DNA of 17,166 nt from contig DASYIL010000036.1 in NCBI GenBank assembly GCA_035997545.1, positions 1 through 17,166 on the forward strand, written 5' to 3'. The notes under the pieces are model-generated. The model searched no databases. It saw only the letters and a program-made list of their open reading frames with translations, and was not told where the DNA came from. Each line of letters opens with the position of its first letter. Within the stretch, counting starts at the first letter, position 1. This DNA comes from GCA-003244245 sp035997545 (GTDB taxonomy: Bacteria; Actinomycetota; Actinomycetes; Mycobacteriales; Pseudonocardiaceae). Positions 1 to 5,871 of this stretch are shown here, one piece after another. The translations under genes and the position numbers were made by a program.

Positions 1-558
1 CAGCCAAAATGGTGCAGGTTGACCGAGCACGCGTGCGAGGTTGGCCCACTGGATCTCGTCATCGTTGTTGCCGCGCTGATCTCCCCGCTTCGCCCAGACG
101 CTCGGCCCGTAGATACCCCAGTCGACGCCGATGGTCAGGTAGGCGTCCGCGTTGGGTGCCCAGTCACGTACATACCCTCGGACGGTCATCGATTGGTCGG
201 GCATCGGCCAACACACCACGACAGTTGCGCCGCTGGACGTGCGCCAATGCTGCAGTACTGCGGCCGGCTCGGGGTCGGTGGCGCGGTAGCGCTTGGGCTC
301 GGCGCCGTAGTAGGCCGCGGGGCCATCGGCATCCGGCCACCAGTCCAGCAGCAATGACGCCAGTGGCCGATAGCGACTGGAGGTTAGCCATTCACGCACC
401 GCCTTGATCGACCAGAACGGGCCGTGCTTGTCCGAGTCAGTCGGGGCCGGGAACCCCTTGCGTCGGATCAATCTGTCGAGCCCCTTGAGGTCTACCTCCA
501 GCAACTTACACAACCTGTCCTGGTGAATCTTGTGCAGATAAGCTGGAGTGGTGGCCAT
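1..558 (-). CDS. Partial unknown protein with N-terminal HTH-like region (3' end outside window)
   Basis: This frame is open for 186 codons from an ATG at 558 to the window edge, so the C-terminus is missing. Upstream, an in-frame stop lies at 592-594 and a purine-rich AGGAGAGAGG-like ribosome-binding site sits about 10 nt before the ATG. Residues about 9-55 look like a small helix-turn-helix or excisionase-like module, ending in a tryptophan-containing segment (SIKAVREWL) typical of AlpA/MerR-like DNA-binding folds. Residues 60-186 are rich in W, Y, D and P (DWWPDADGPAAYYGAEPKRY, VDWGIYGPSVWAKRGD), and I do not recognise that part. Codon use is actinobacterial and the frame is clean. It lies beside an excisionase-like gene and an integrase remnant, so it probably belongs to an integrative element. 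Function unknown. Confidence 0.62.
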   Translation of the reverse strand, partial: MATTPAYLHKIHQDRLCKLLEVDLKGLDRLIRRKGFPAPTDSDKHGPFWSIKAVREWLTSSRYRPLASLLLDWWPDADGPAAYYGAEPKRYRATDPEPAAVLQHWRTSSGATVVVCWPMPDQSMTVRGYVRDWAPNADAYLTIGVDWGIYGPSVWAKRGDQRGNNDDEIQWANLARVLGQPAPFWL

Positions 559-653
559 TCGTCCGGATCCCTCTCTCCTGTGGGCTTCTTCTCAGACGCC
601 GGGAGGCTAGCACCGGAACCGACAAGCGTGTAATTTTAGCCCATTTTGGCCTA

Positions 654-677
654 CCGTGGGAGGGTCCGTGGGAGGGC
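654..677. repeat. Two tandem copies of a 12-bp unit
   Basis: CCGTGGGAGGGT (654-665) is followed at once by CCGTGGGAGGGC (666-677), differing only in the last base. It lies upstream of the left-edge minus-strand gene. It could be a binding site for an integrase or regulator, or chance in GC-rich DNA. Confidence 0.6.
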
Positions 678-743
678 GAGGCTTACAGCTTGCATCAGAC
701 TGGTAACTCTCTGTTATTTTCTAGAAGAATGTCGCGCAATGTT

Positions 744-756
744 GCTAGTTACCTAG
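744..756. repeat. Left arm of 13-bp inverted repeat (operator-like)
   Basis: GCTAGTTACCTAG is the exact reverse complement of 1148-1160. Each arm contains CTAG-N4-CTAG, so each is itself a near-palindrome suited to a dimeric regulator. A related half-site, GGTAACT, occurs at 702-708. Confidence 0.5.
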
Positions 757-939
757 AGTCTTCCCATGGCAGCTCGCCCAGGTGTAGCCGTCGACGACCA
801 CCGCGCGTTCCCTGGGACCCACCCAGCGCCCAAAACAATGATCATCTAGAATACCGGCCGATCACGGCCGACAGCGGCCTGTCACTGGCCTCCGCCCGTG
901 ACCCCCTGTGACCATTGACAGCGGCCCGTGAAATAACCA

Positions 940-1083
940 CTACGGGACTACTCGCCGTTTCTTCCGGAGAGAGCGAAAGGCCGGGGGGATGTTGCCGATG
1001 CGTCGCCAGTAGCGCACAGTCTCCGGTGAGGTGCGCAGCAGCGTAGCCACCTCGTGGGTGGTCATGTATGTGGTGTCGTCCAC
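940..1083 (-). CDS. Very short excisionase/AlpA-type HTH protein
   Basis: A 47-residue protein if it starts at GTG 1083, which has an AGGAG 10 nt upstream; an ATG at 1065 and an ATG at 1134 are alternatives with weaker ribosome-binding sites. The core TTHEVATLLRTSPETVRYWR followed by RIGNIPPAFRS matches the AlpA/Xis winged-helix family (HTH_17), which binds DNA to direct excision or regulate integrase genes. In family members the segment after GxxPxxFR continues through a basic strand to a D-V-x-x-W helix. Here the frame stops after LRKKRRVVP, so about 10 residues are missing. A run of six C lies just upstream of the truncation, so a frameshift is possible. It is divergent from the plus-strand HTH gene and integrase remnant. 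It may be a minimal active protein or a truncated one. Confidence 0.6.
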   Translation of the reverse strand: MDDTTYMTTHEVATLLRTSPETVRYWRRIGNIPPAFRSLRKKRRVVP

Positions 1084-1115
1084 CCGCGGTCCACTCCTTC
1101 CAACGGGGCATCCCG

Positions 1116-1160
1116 TTGACAGTTCTAGTGGCATGCGGCAATCTTCACTAGGTAACTAGC
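1116..1160 (+). promoter_or_regulatory. Putative promoter with overlapping operator
   Basis: TTGACA (1116-1121) is followed 17 nt later by CAATCT (1139-1144), a fair -35/-10 pair reading rightward. The predicted start falls near 1151, inside the near-palindrome CTAGGTAACTAGC (1148-1160), whose inverted copy is at 744-756. This arrangement suggests repression of the rightward HTH/integrase genes. Inferred from pattern only. Confidence 0.35.
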
Positions 1161-1192
1161 CACATATTTGATTGCCAGGATTGGGTGCCAGA

Positions 1193-1765
1193 GTGAGTCC
1201 TCGATGGGTGTGGTCCACAACCGTTGCCTCGTCCGAGCCGGACGGCCCACGGTTTGTGCCGGTCGGAGATGAGACGATCATGCTGCTCGATCGGTTCGGT
1301 AGTACGGGTCATGCTGGCGAGGACGACCCGACGGTGCAGCTGTCTTTCGAGGTGGTCGCCGGGAAGCCGCAGTGTCGGCGGGTGGAGATCGTCGCGGCCG
1401 ACGGCGGACGCGAGGTCCGGCCCTCCGACGTGCACAGCGTGCACCTGGAGCACGTGCTTGAACTGATCTACTCGCGGGTCAGCGCAGTGCACACCGGCGA
1501 GCAGCGCTGGGCCCTCGGCGGTGAAGGTGTCCTGGACGCCGTCCGGTCCGCGCGCAAGGGGCGGCCGCGCACGATGACACCGGCGCTGCTCAGCGAGGTC
1601 GCAACGATCTACCGCGAGCACGTCAACGGCACACCCTCCGCCGAGGTCGCCCGGCGGTTCTCCGTGTCAGACCGGACAGCACGGCTATACGTCCAGCGCG
1701 CCAGGGAAGCCGGGCTGCTCGGCAGCTCGATCCCCGGCCGGGCAGGCGAGACGGAAGGCACCTGA
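1193..1765 (+). CDS. HTH protein of integrative element, upstream of integrase
   Basis: About 190 residues from GTG 1193 (AGGA 12 nt upstream). An in-frame TTG at 1172 would add 7 residues, and the start is uncertain. The C-terminal 55 residues form a helix-turn-helix, with LSEVATIYREHVNGTPSAEV followed by RRFSVSDRTARLYVQRAREA and GLL. Proteins with this tail are common directly upstream of tyrosine integrases in actinobacterial integrative elements; this is from memory. The N-terminal 130 residues are acidic, with short beta-strand-like stretches, and I cannot assign them. The stop codon overlaps the integrase ATG (TGATG at 1763-1767), so the two were translated in a coupled way. The likely role is a DNA-binding accessory or regulator of integration. 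The frame is intact although the integrase behind it is broken. Confidence 0.7.
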   Translation: MSPRWVWSTTVASSEPDGPRFVPVGDETIMLLDRFGSTGHAGEDDPTVQLSFEVVAGKPQCRRVEIVAADGGREVRPSDVHSVHLEHVLELIYSRVSAVHTGEQRWALGGEGVLDAVRSARKGRPRTMTPALLSEVATIYREHVNGTPSAEVARRFSVSDRTARLYVQRAREAGLLGSSIPGRAGETEGT

Positions 1766-2254
1766 TGAGCAGCATTCAGCGTCCGGTAGCCGGTGGTTCG
1801 CCCGCTACCGCGTCCCGCCCGGCGCGGGGATCCACGTACTGGCCGGTGACTAGCGCCGCGGTCTGCTCATCAAGCCACCGCTGCGCATTGACCTTCCGAT
1901 CGAAGCGCCATCATGCATGCCGCTGTCCGCGACAAGGTCATCGCGTCGTCGCCGTGTGACGGGGTACGGCTTCCGGAGGTCCGGCGCAAGAAGGTCGAAA
2001 TCCCCTCGATGGAGGTCGTGTACGCGCTACGCGAAGGATTGCCGGAACGGTTCGCGGCCGTGGTGGACCTCGTGGCCAGGTCGGGGCTGCGCCAGGGCGA
2101 GGTCTTCGGGTTGGAGGTCGAGGAGCTGGACTTCCTGCGTACCCGGTCGGTGGACGTACGCCAGCAGCTGATCACACTGCCTAAGCAACAGCCCTATCTC
2201 GGTCCGCCCAAGACCGCCGAGTCGCACCGGGTGGTACCGCTGGAGCACCCGTGA
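1765..2254 (+). pseudogene. Tyrosine integrase remnant (frameshifted, 3'-truncated)
   Basis: The ATG at 1765 gives MSSIQR, a typical integrase beginning. The next expected segment, GSRWFARYRVPP, is in another frame (from 1785) and meets a stop at 1851. A third frame (from about 1910) then reads HAAVRDKVIASSPCDGVRLP and on through LVARSGLRQGEVFGLEVEEL to PPKTAESHRVVPL before stopping at 2254. The SGLRQGE motif carries the first catalytic arginine. The rest of the catalytic domain, with the HxxR box and the tyrosine nucleophile (about 130 residues in relatives), is absent. Part of the N-terminal arm and core-binding domain is also missing between 1853 and 1910. It cannot encode an active recombinase. 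The right breakpoint lies close to the oxidoreductase remnant, so a deletion may have joined the two. Confidence 0.8.
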
Positions 2255-2264
2255 CCAACTATCG

Positions 2265-2580
2265 CTAGGTCTGGATCGTCTGCCTGGGCCGATGGCCTTG
2301 CAGCCGGTCTGAGTTGCGGATAGTCCGTCTTCAGGCCGGGTCCTCGTGAGCTCCCCCTGGTCAGCGCTACCGCCCGGCGATCATCGCGCAGGCCATCGGC
2401 ACCAGTGGCGATCCCCGAGACGAAGTGGTTCACGTGTCGGCTGATCTCGGCAGACACGCCGCATGGCTCAAGGAGTACCCTCAACTCGGCTTCGACGAGA
2501 TCTACGTCCACCACGTCGGCAAGAAGCAGGACGGGTTCATCGACGCGTTCGACGCCCACGTCCTACCGGAGCTGTCATGA
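2265..2580 (+). pseudogene. Luciferase-like (LLM class) flavin oxidoreductase remnant
   Basis: From 2353 to the TGA at 2578-2580 the frame reads APPGQRYRPAIIAQAIGTSG, then RDEVVHVSADLGRHAAWLKE, then LGFDEIYVHHVG and a tail ending FDAHVLPELS. The first block resembles the early (R/Y)HPAIIAQA segment of LLM-class oxidoreductases and the rest resembles their C-terminus. In relatives these lie roughly 200 residues apart, so the middle of the barrel is deleted. An in-frame stop at 2347-2349 separates a further weak match (GLSCG-like, about 2290-2310) that may be eroded N-terminal sequence; its left boundary is approximate. The TGA overlaps the next gene's ATG (ATGA, 2577-2580). From memory, this oxidoreductase is often encoded beside the GH13 enzyme that follows here, which supports the identification. 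Confidence 0.68.
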
Positions 2581-3953
2581 GGCTGACCCACACGTCCGAC
2601 CTGTGGGGGAAGAACGCGGTCTTCTACCGCCTGGACGTCGAGACCTACCAGGACAGCGACGGTGACGGACACGGCGACTTCCGCGGCCTGATCCAGCGTA
2701 TCGACCACCTGCAGCGGCTCGGCGTGACCTGCGTGTGGCTGATGCCTTACTACCCGTCTCCAGACCGTGACGACGGCTACGACATCACCGACTACTACGG
2801 CGTCGACGCCAGGCTGGGCAACCACGGTGACCTCGTCGAATTCGTCCGCACCGCGCGCGACCGCGGCATACGGGTGATTGCCGACCTGGTGGTGAACCCC
2901 ACCTCCGACCAGCACCCGTGGTTCCAGAGCGCCCGCAGCAGCGCCGACTCGCCGTACCGCGACTGGTACGTCTGGGCGGACGAGCCGCCCGCGGACGGCC
3001 CGCAGGGCATCGCGTTCCCGGACCAGGAAACCAGTGTCTGGACCTACGACGAGGTCGCCGGCCAGTACTACCTGCACCGGTTCTACAAGTGCCAACCCGA
3101 CCTCAATGTGGCCAACCCGGAAGTGCGTGACGAGATCGCGCGGACGATCGGCTTCGGGCTGTCCGGGTTCCGGGTTGACGCCGTCCCGTTCCTGCTGGAG
3201 ACCACCGGGCAGGACGACGCGGGGCAGCTCCCGGACCCGCACGACCACCTCGCCGACCTGCGGGCGTTTCTCGGCCGGCGCAGCGGCGAGGGCGTGCTGC
3301 TCGGCGAGGTCAACCTGCCCTACCCGCAGACCATGACGTTCTTCGGTACGGAGCGCGACGAGCTGACCATGTGCTTCGACCGCATCCGGATGGTCTACAG
3401 CCTGCTGTTCTCGCTGCCCGGCACGCCCGTGCTGTTCTACGGCGAGGAGATCGGCATGGGCGAGGACCTCCGGGCGGAGGGCCGGCACGCGGTGCGCACG
3501 CCGATGCAATGGTCACCGGAGCCGGGCGGCGGGTTCTCCACCGCCGAGGAGTCCGAGCTGCCCGGTCCGATCCCGGGTGGTCAGTACGGGCCTGAGCAGG
3601 TCAACGTCGCAACCCAGGAGCGCGACCCGGAGTCGCTGCTGTCCTGGATGCGGTTGCTGATCGAGTCGTACCGAGCCTGCCCCGAGCTGGCCTGGGGGCG
3701 CCACGCCGCACTCGACGCGGATGACGCCGCGGTGCTCGCACACCGCTGCGACACCGAGGACGGCACGATCGTCGCGGTGCACAACTTCGGTGCGGACCCG
3801 ACGAAGACGGCGTTGACGCTGACCGGGATGGACGACTCCTGCCTGCTCAAGGACGTGCTGGCCGGCGGGTCGGAACGGGTGGCGAAGGACGGTTCGGTGA
3901 CCCTCGAGCTCGGGCGGTACGGCTGCCGCTGGCTACGTGCCGATTATCGGTGA
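2577..3953 (+). CDS. GH13 trehalose-synthase/alpha-amylase-like protein lacking active-site parts
   Basis: 458 residues from ATG 2577, with GGAG 6 nt upstream; this start matches the family beginning (MRLTHTSDLWGKNAVFYRLD). Relatives are about 550 residues. The barrel opens normally (GDGHGDFRGL, DDGYDITDYYGVD). The nucleophile Asp201 (GFRVD) and acid/base Glu244 (LLGEVNLP) are present, as is the later block SLLFSLPGTPVLFYGEEIGM. Three defects are visible. The conserved His of the D-x-x-x-N-H box is Pro108 (VVNPTSD). About four residues are missing before GLSGFRVD at residue 194. About 85 residues are missing between Asp268 and Arg269, removing the NHDE box with the third catalytic Asp. A fourth oddity is Cys172 where relatives have His (YKCQPDLN). 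All defects keep the frame. It is probably a pseudoenzyme or decaying gene. Its stop overlaps the rmlA GTG. Confidence 0.8.
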   Translation: MRLTHTSDLWGKNAVFYRLDVETYQDSDGDGHGDFRGLIQRIDHLQRLGVTCVWLMPYYPSPDRDDGYDITDYYGVDARLGNHGDLVEFVRTARDRGIRVIADLVVNPTSDQHPWFQSARSSADSPYRDWYVWADEPPADGPQGIAFPDQETSVWTYDEVAGQYYLHRFYKCQPDLNVANPEVRDEIARTIGFGLSGFRVDAVPFLLETTGQDDAGQLPDPHDHLADLRAFLGRRSGEGVLLGEVNLPYPQTMTFFGTERDELTMCFDRIRMVYSLLFSLPGTPVLFYGEEIGMGEDLRAEGRHAVRTPMQWSPEPGGGFSTAEESELPGPIPGGQYGPEQVNVATQERDPESLLSWMRLLIESYRACPELAWGRHAALDADDAAVLAHRCDTEDGTIVAVHNFGADPTKTALTLTGMDDSCLLKDVLAGGSERVAKDGSVTLELGRYGCRWLRADYR

Positions 3954-4822
3954 AGGGGATCGTCCTCGCCGGCGGCAGTGGCACTCGCCTGCATCCGATC
4001 ACCCGGACCATCTGCAAACAGCTGCTGCCGGTGTACGACAAACCGATGGTGTACTACCCGCTGTCGGTGCTCATGCTGGCCGGGATCCGGGAAATCCTCG
4101 TTATCTCCACCCCGTCGGACCTGCCGCTGTTCCGCCGTCTGCTCGGTGACGGCGCCACGCTGGGGCTGCGGCTGAGCTACGCCGAGCAGGCCCACCCCAA
4201 CGGCCTGGCCGAGGCCTTCGTGATCGGCGCAGACTTCATCGGGGGCGACACGGTCGCCCTCGTCCTGGGTGACAACGTCTTCTACGGCCACGGCTTCGCC
4301 GCCACACTCCAGCAGTGCGTGACCACCGTCGACGGTTGCGTGCTGTTCGGGTACCCGGTCAAGGACCCGCAGCGTTACGGAGTCGGCGAGATCGACGCCG
4401 CCGGCACGCTGATCTCCATCGAGGAGAAACCGGCAACACCCCGCTCGAACAGGGCGATCACTGGCCTGTACCTCTACGACAACGAGGTCGTGAAGGTCGC
4501 CCGGTCGCTCACCCCGTCCGCGCGCGGCGAGCTGGAGATCACCGACGTGAACCTGCACTACCTGCGGCAGGGTCGCGCGACGCTGATCGATCTGGGCCGC
4601 GGGTTCGCCTGGCTGGACACCGGAACTCACGAATCGCTGCTCGAAGCTGGCCAGTTCGTGCAGGTGCTTGAGCACCGCCAGGGGGTGCGGATCGCCTGCT
4701 TGGAAGAGATCGCGCTCCGGATGGGCTACATCGACGCCGACGCTTGCCACGCGCTGGGTCAGTCGATGGCGAAGTCAAGCTACGGTCAGTACGTCATGGA
4801 AGTCGCCCGCTCCGCGCGTTGA
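3950..4822 (+). CDS. rmlA: Glucose-1-phosphate thymidylyltransferase
   Basis: 290 residues, full family length. It makes dTDP-glucose from glucose-1-phosphate and dTTP in the cytosol, the first step of dTDP-rhamnose and other deoxysugars. Visible features are the nucleotide-binding loop LAGGSGTRLHP (residues 6-16), CKQLLPVYDKPM (22-33), the metal-binding LGDN (106-109), the EEKP box (158-161) and WLDTGT (221-226). Minor departures are Cys22 where Ser is usual and SNRAITGLY where relatives usually have SNYA. The GTG start overlaps the previous stop (GTGA) and no Shine-Dalgarno sequence precedes it (GCCGATTATCG), so translation is probably coupled to the upstream GH13-like ORF. No other rhamnose genes are nearby. 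The product call is secure; the partner pathway is not visible. Confidence 0.95.
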   Translation: MKGIVLAGGSGTRLHPITRTICKQLLPVYDKPMVYYPLSVLMLAGIREILVISTPSDLPLFRRLLGDGATLGLRLSYAEQAHPNGLAEAFVIGADFIGGDTVALVLGDNVFYGHGFAATLQQCVTTVDGCVLFGYPVKDPQRYGVGEIDAAGTLISIEEKPATPRSNRAITGLYLYDNEVVKVARSLTPSARGELEITDVNLHYLRQGRATLIDLGRGFAWLDTGTHESLLEAGQFVQVLEHRQGVRIACLEEIALRMGYIDADACHALGQSMAKSSYGQYVMEVARSAR

Positions 4823-4857
4823 CGCAGTGGCGTTGACCCCAGTGGCAGCGGCGTCAG
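4818..4857. terminator. Weak inverted repeat between convergent rmlA and htpX
   Basis: TGACGC (4820-4825) and GCGTCA (4851-4856) are complementary arms, and each arm contains one of the two convergent stop codons. The stem is short and no T-tract follows, so bidirectional terminator activity is only possible. Confidence 0.25.
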
Positions 4858-5723
4858 GACAGCTGGCGTCGAGCCATCTCCTCGAGGCGCTGAACCCGGT
4901 CCGCGATCGGCGGGTGGGTGGAGAACCACCGCGCCGCACCATCGCCCGGCCGGAACGGGTTGGCGATCATGAGGTGGGACTGCGAGGTCACCGCAGGCTC
5001 CGGGCGAAGCGGCGCCACCTGGGTGCCGTACTCCAGCTTGCGCAGTGCGCTGGCCAGCGCCAACGGGTCACCGGTGAGCTCTGCGCCCGAGGTGTCGGCC
5101 TGGTACTCCCGCGACCGGCTCACCGCCATCTGCACGATGCCGGCCGCGATCGGGCCGAGCAGCGCGATAAGAATCATGGCGATCGGATTCGGACGATCGT
5201 CGCCGCCGCTGCCGCCGAAGAGTCCCGCGAACATCGCCAGCTGCGACAGCGCTGTCACCATGCCGGCCAGCGCTCCGGCGACGGAAGAGATGAGGATGTC
5301 CCGGTTGTAGACGTGTGACAGCTCATGGCCAAGCACCCCGCGCAGTTCGCGCTCATTGAGCAGTTCGAGGATCCCGACGGTGCAGCACACCGCGGCGTGA
5401 CGGGGGTTGCGGCCAGTGGCGAAGGCGTTGGGTGCTTGCGTCGGGCTGACGTACAACCGAGGCATCGGCTGGCGCGCGTCGGTGGCCAGCTCCCGCACTA
5501 TCCGATACATCATGGGCTGTTCGGGCTCGGACACCGGTCGAGCGTGCATCGCTCGCAGTGCGAGCTTGTCCGAGTTGAAGTAGGCGTACGCGTTCATCCC
5601 TACCGCGAATACCAGCGCGATGAGCACCCCGCCGCGGCCGAAGAACGCCCCGACCAGCACGACCAGCGCCGACAGCCCACCGAGCAGCAGCGCCGTCTTC
5701 AGCCCGTTGACGTGGTTGTGCAC
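4854..5723 (-). CDS. htpX: HtpX membrane zinc metalloprotease
   Basis: 289 residues from GTG 5723, preceded by GGGAGG with a 9-nt spacer. The open frame runs further upstream to 6041, but that part has no homology and overlaps the neighbouring gene. HtpX is an M48-family protease of the inner membrane that degrades damaged membrane proteins. Two N-terminal membrane helices (about 10-28 and 31-47) are followed by the zinc site HELSH at 133-137 and its third ligand Glu206 in SREYQAD. Further hydrophobic segments lie at about 143-168 and 181-201. The C-terminal FSTHPPIADRVQRLEEM block is characteristic of the family. It converges on rmlA with 31 nt between the stops. It stands alone, so no operon partner is indicated. 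Confidence 0.95.
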   Translation of the reverse strand: MHNHVNGLKTALLLGGLSALVVLVGAFFGRGGVLIALVFAVGMNAYAYFNSDKLALRAMHARPVSEPEQPMMYRIVRELATDARQPMPRLYVSPTQAPNAFATGRNPRHAAVCCTVGILELLNERELRGVLGHELSHVYNRDILISSVAGALAGMVTALSQLAMFAGLFGGSGGDDRPNPIAMILIALLGPIAAGIVQMAVSRSREYQADTSGAELTGDPLALASALRKLEYGTQVAPLRPEPAVTSQSHLMIANPFRPGDGAARWFSTHPPIADRVQRLEEMARRQLS

Positions 5724-5844
5724 AGTGGTCAGCCTCCCGGTGTGTTCGGGCTCCCAATCACTGCAACGCGCCCGCTGGGTGCGGGGTTCCGCGCTGCGCA
5801 AGCGACACACCGTGCGCCAGCGGCGAACACACCATGCACGGGAA

Positions 5845-5871
5845 CCTGACACGCGGGGGGTGGGGGTCAGG
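5845..5871 (-). terminator. Weak hairpin at the end of the dimethylargininase gene
   Basis: CCTGAC (5845-5850) and GTCAGG (5866-5871) form a 6-bp stem around a G-rich 15-nt loop. The stop codon lies in one arm and no T-tract is present. It lies in the 143-bp gap upstream of htpX, where no other feature stands out. Confidence 0.22.

Larger units (their letters stand above)
559..939. other. Non-coding, AT-richer gap with short repeats
   Basis: No convincing gene is visible here; a 73-codon plus-strand frame (690-911, TTG start) looks like chance. Composition is AT-richer than the surroundings between about 630 and 760. It holds a near-direct repeat ATTTTAGCC / CATTTTGGCC (633-651), a 12-bp tandem repeat (654-677), one arm of a 13-bp inverted repeat (744-756), a small perfect hairpin GACAG-CGGC-CTGTC (870-883), and a partial second copy of GACAGCGGCC at 917-926. 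The region lies between the minus-strand left-edge gene and the minus-strand excisionase-like gene. It probably carries regulatory or attachment sequences of the element, but no att core can be proven. Confidence 0.4.

Noticed and set aside
690..911. 73-codon plus-strand frame in the 559-939 gap
   Set aside because: TTG start without a ribosome-binding site, low-complexity Arg/Ser/Pro composition and no motif.
1148..1621. 157-codon minus-strand frame opposite the HTH protein gene
   Set aside because: No ribosome-binding site or recognisable motif, and the plus-strand frame encodes a clear HTH tail.
1..2600. tRNA gene or tRNA 3' end as attachment site of the element
   Set aside because: I saw no tRNA-like T-arm or CCA-end sequence by eye. 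The att site may lie outside the window or be elsewhere; a tRNA scan was not possible.
2502..3509. 335-codon open frame on the minus strand opposite the GH13 ORF
   Set aside because: It is a shadow of high-GC codon bias. It has no domain, a Val/Arg-rich low-complexity composition, and covers well-recognised GH13 motifs on the other strand.
3944..4750. 268-codon minus-strand frame opposite rmlA
   Set aside because: Antisense shadow; rmlA on the plus strand is full length with all motifs.
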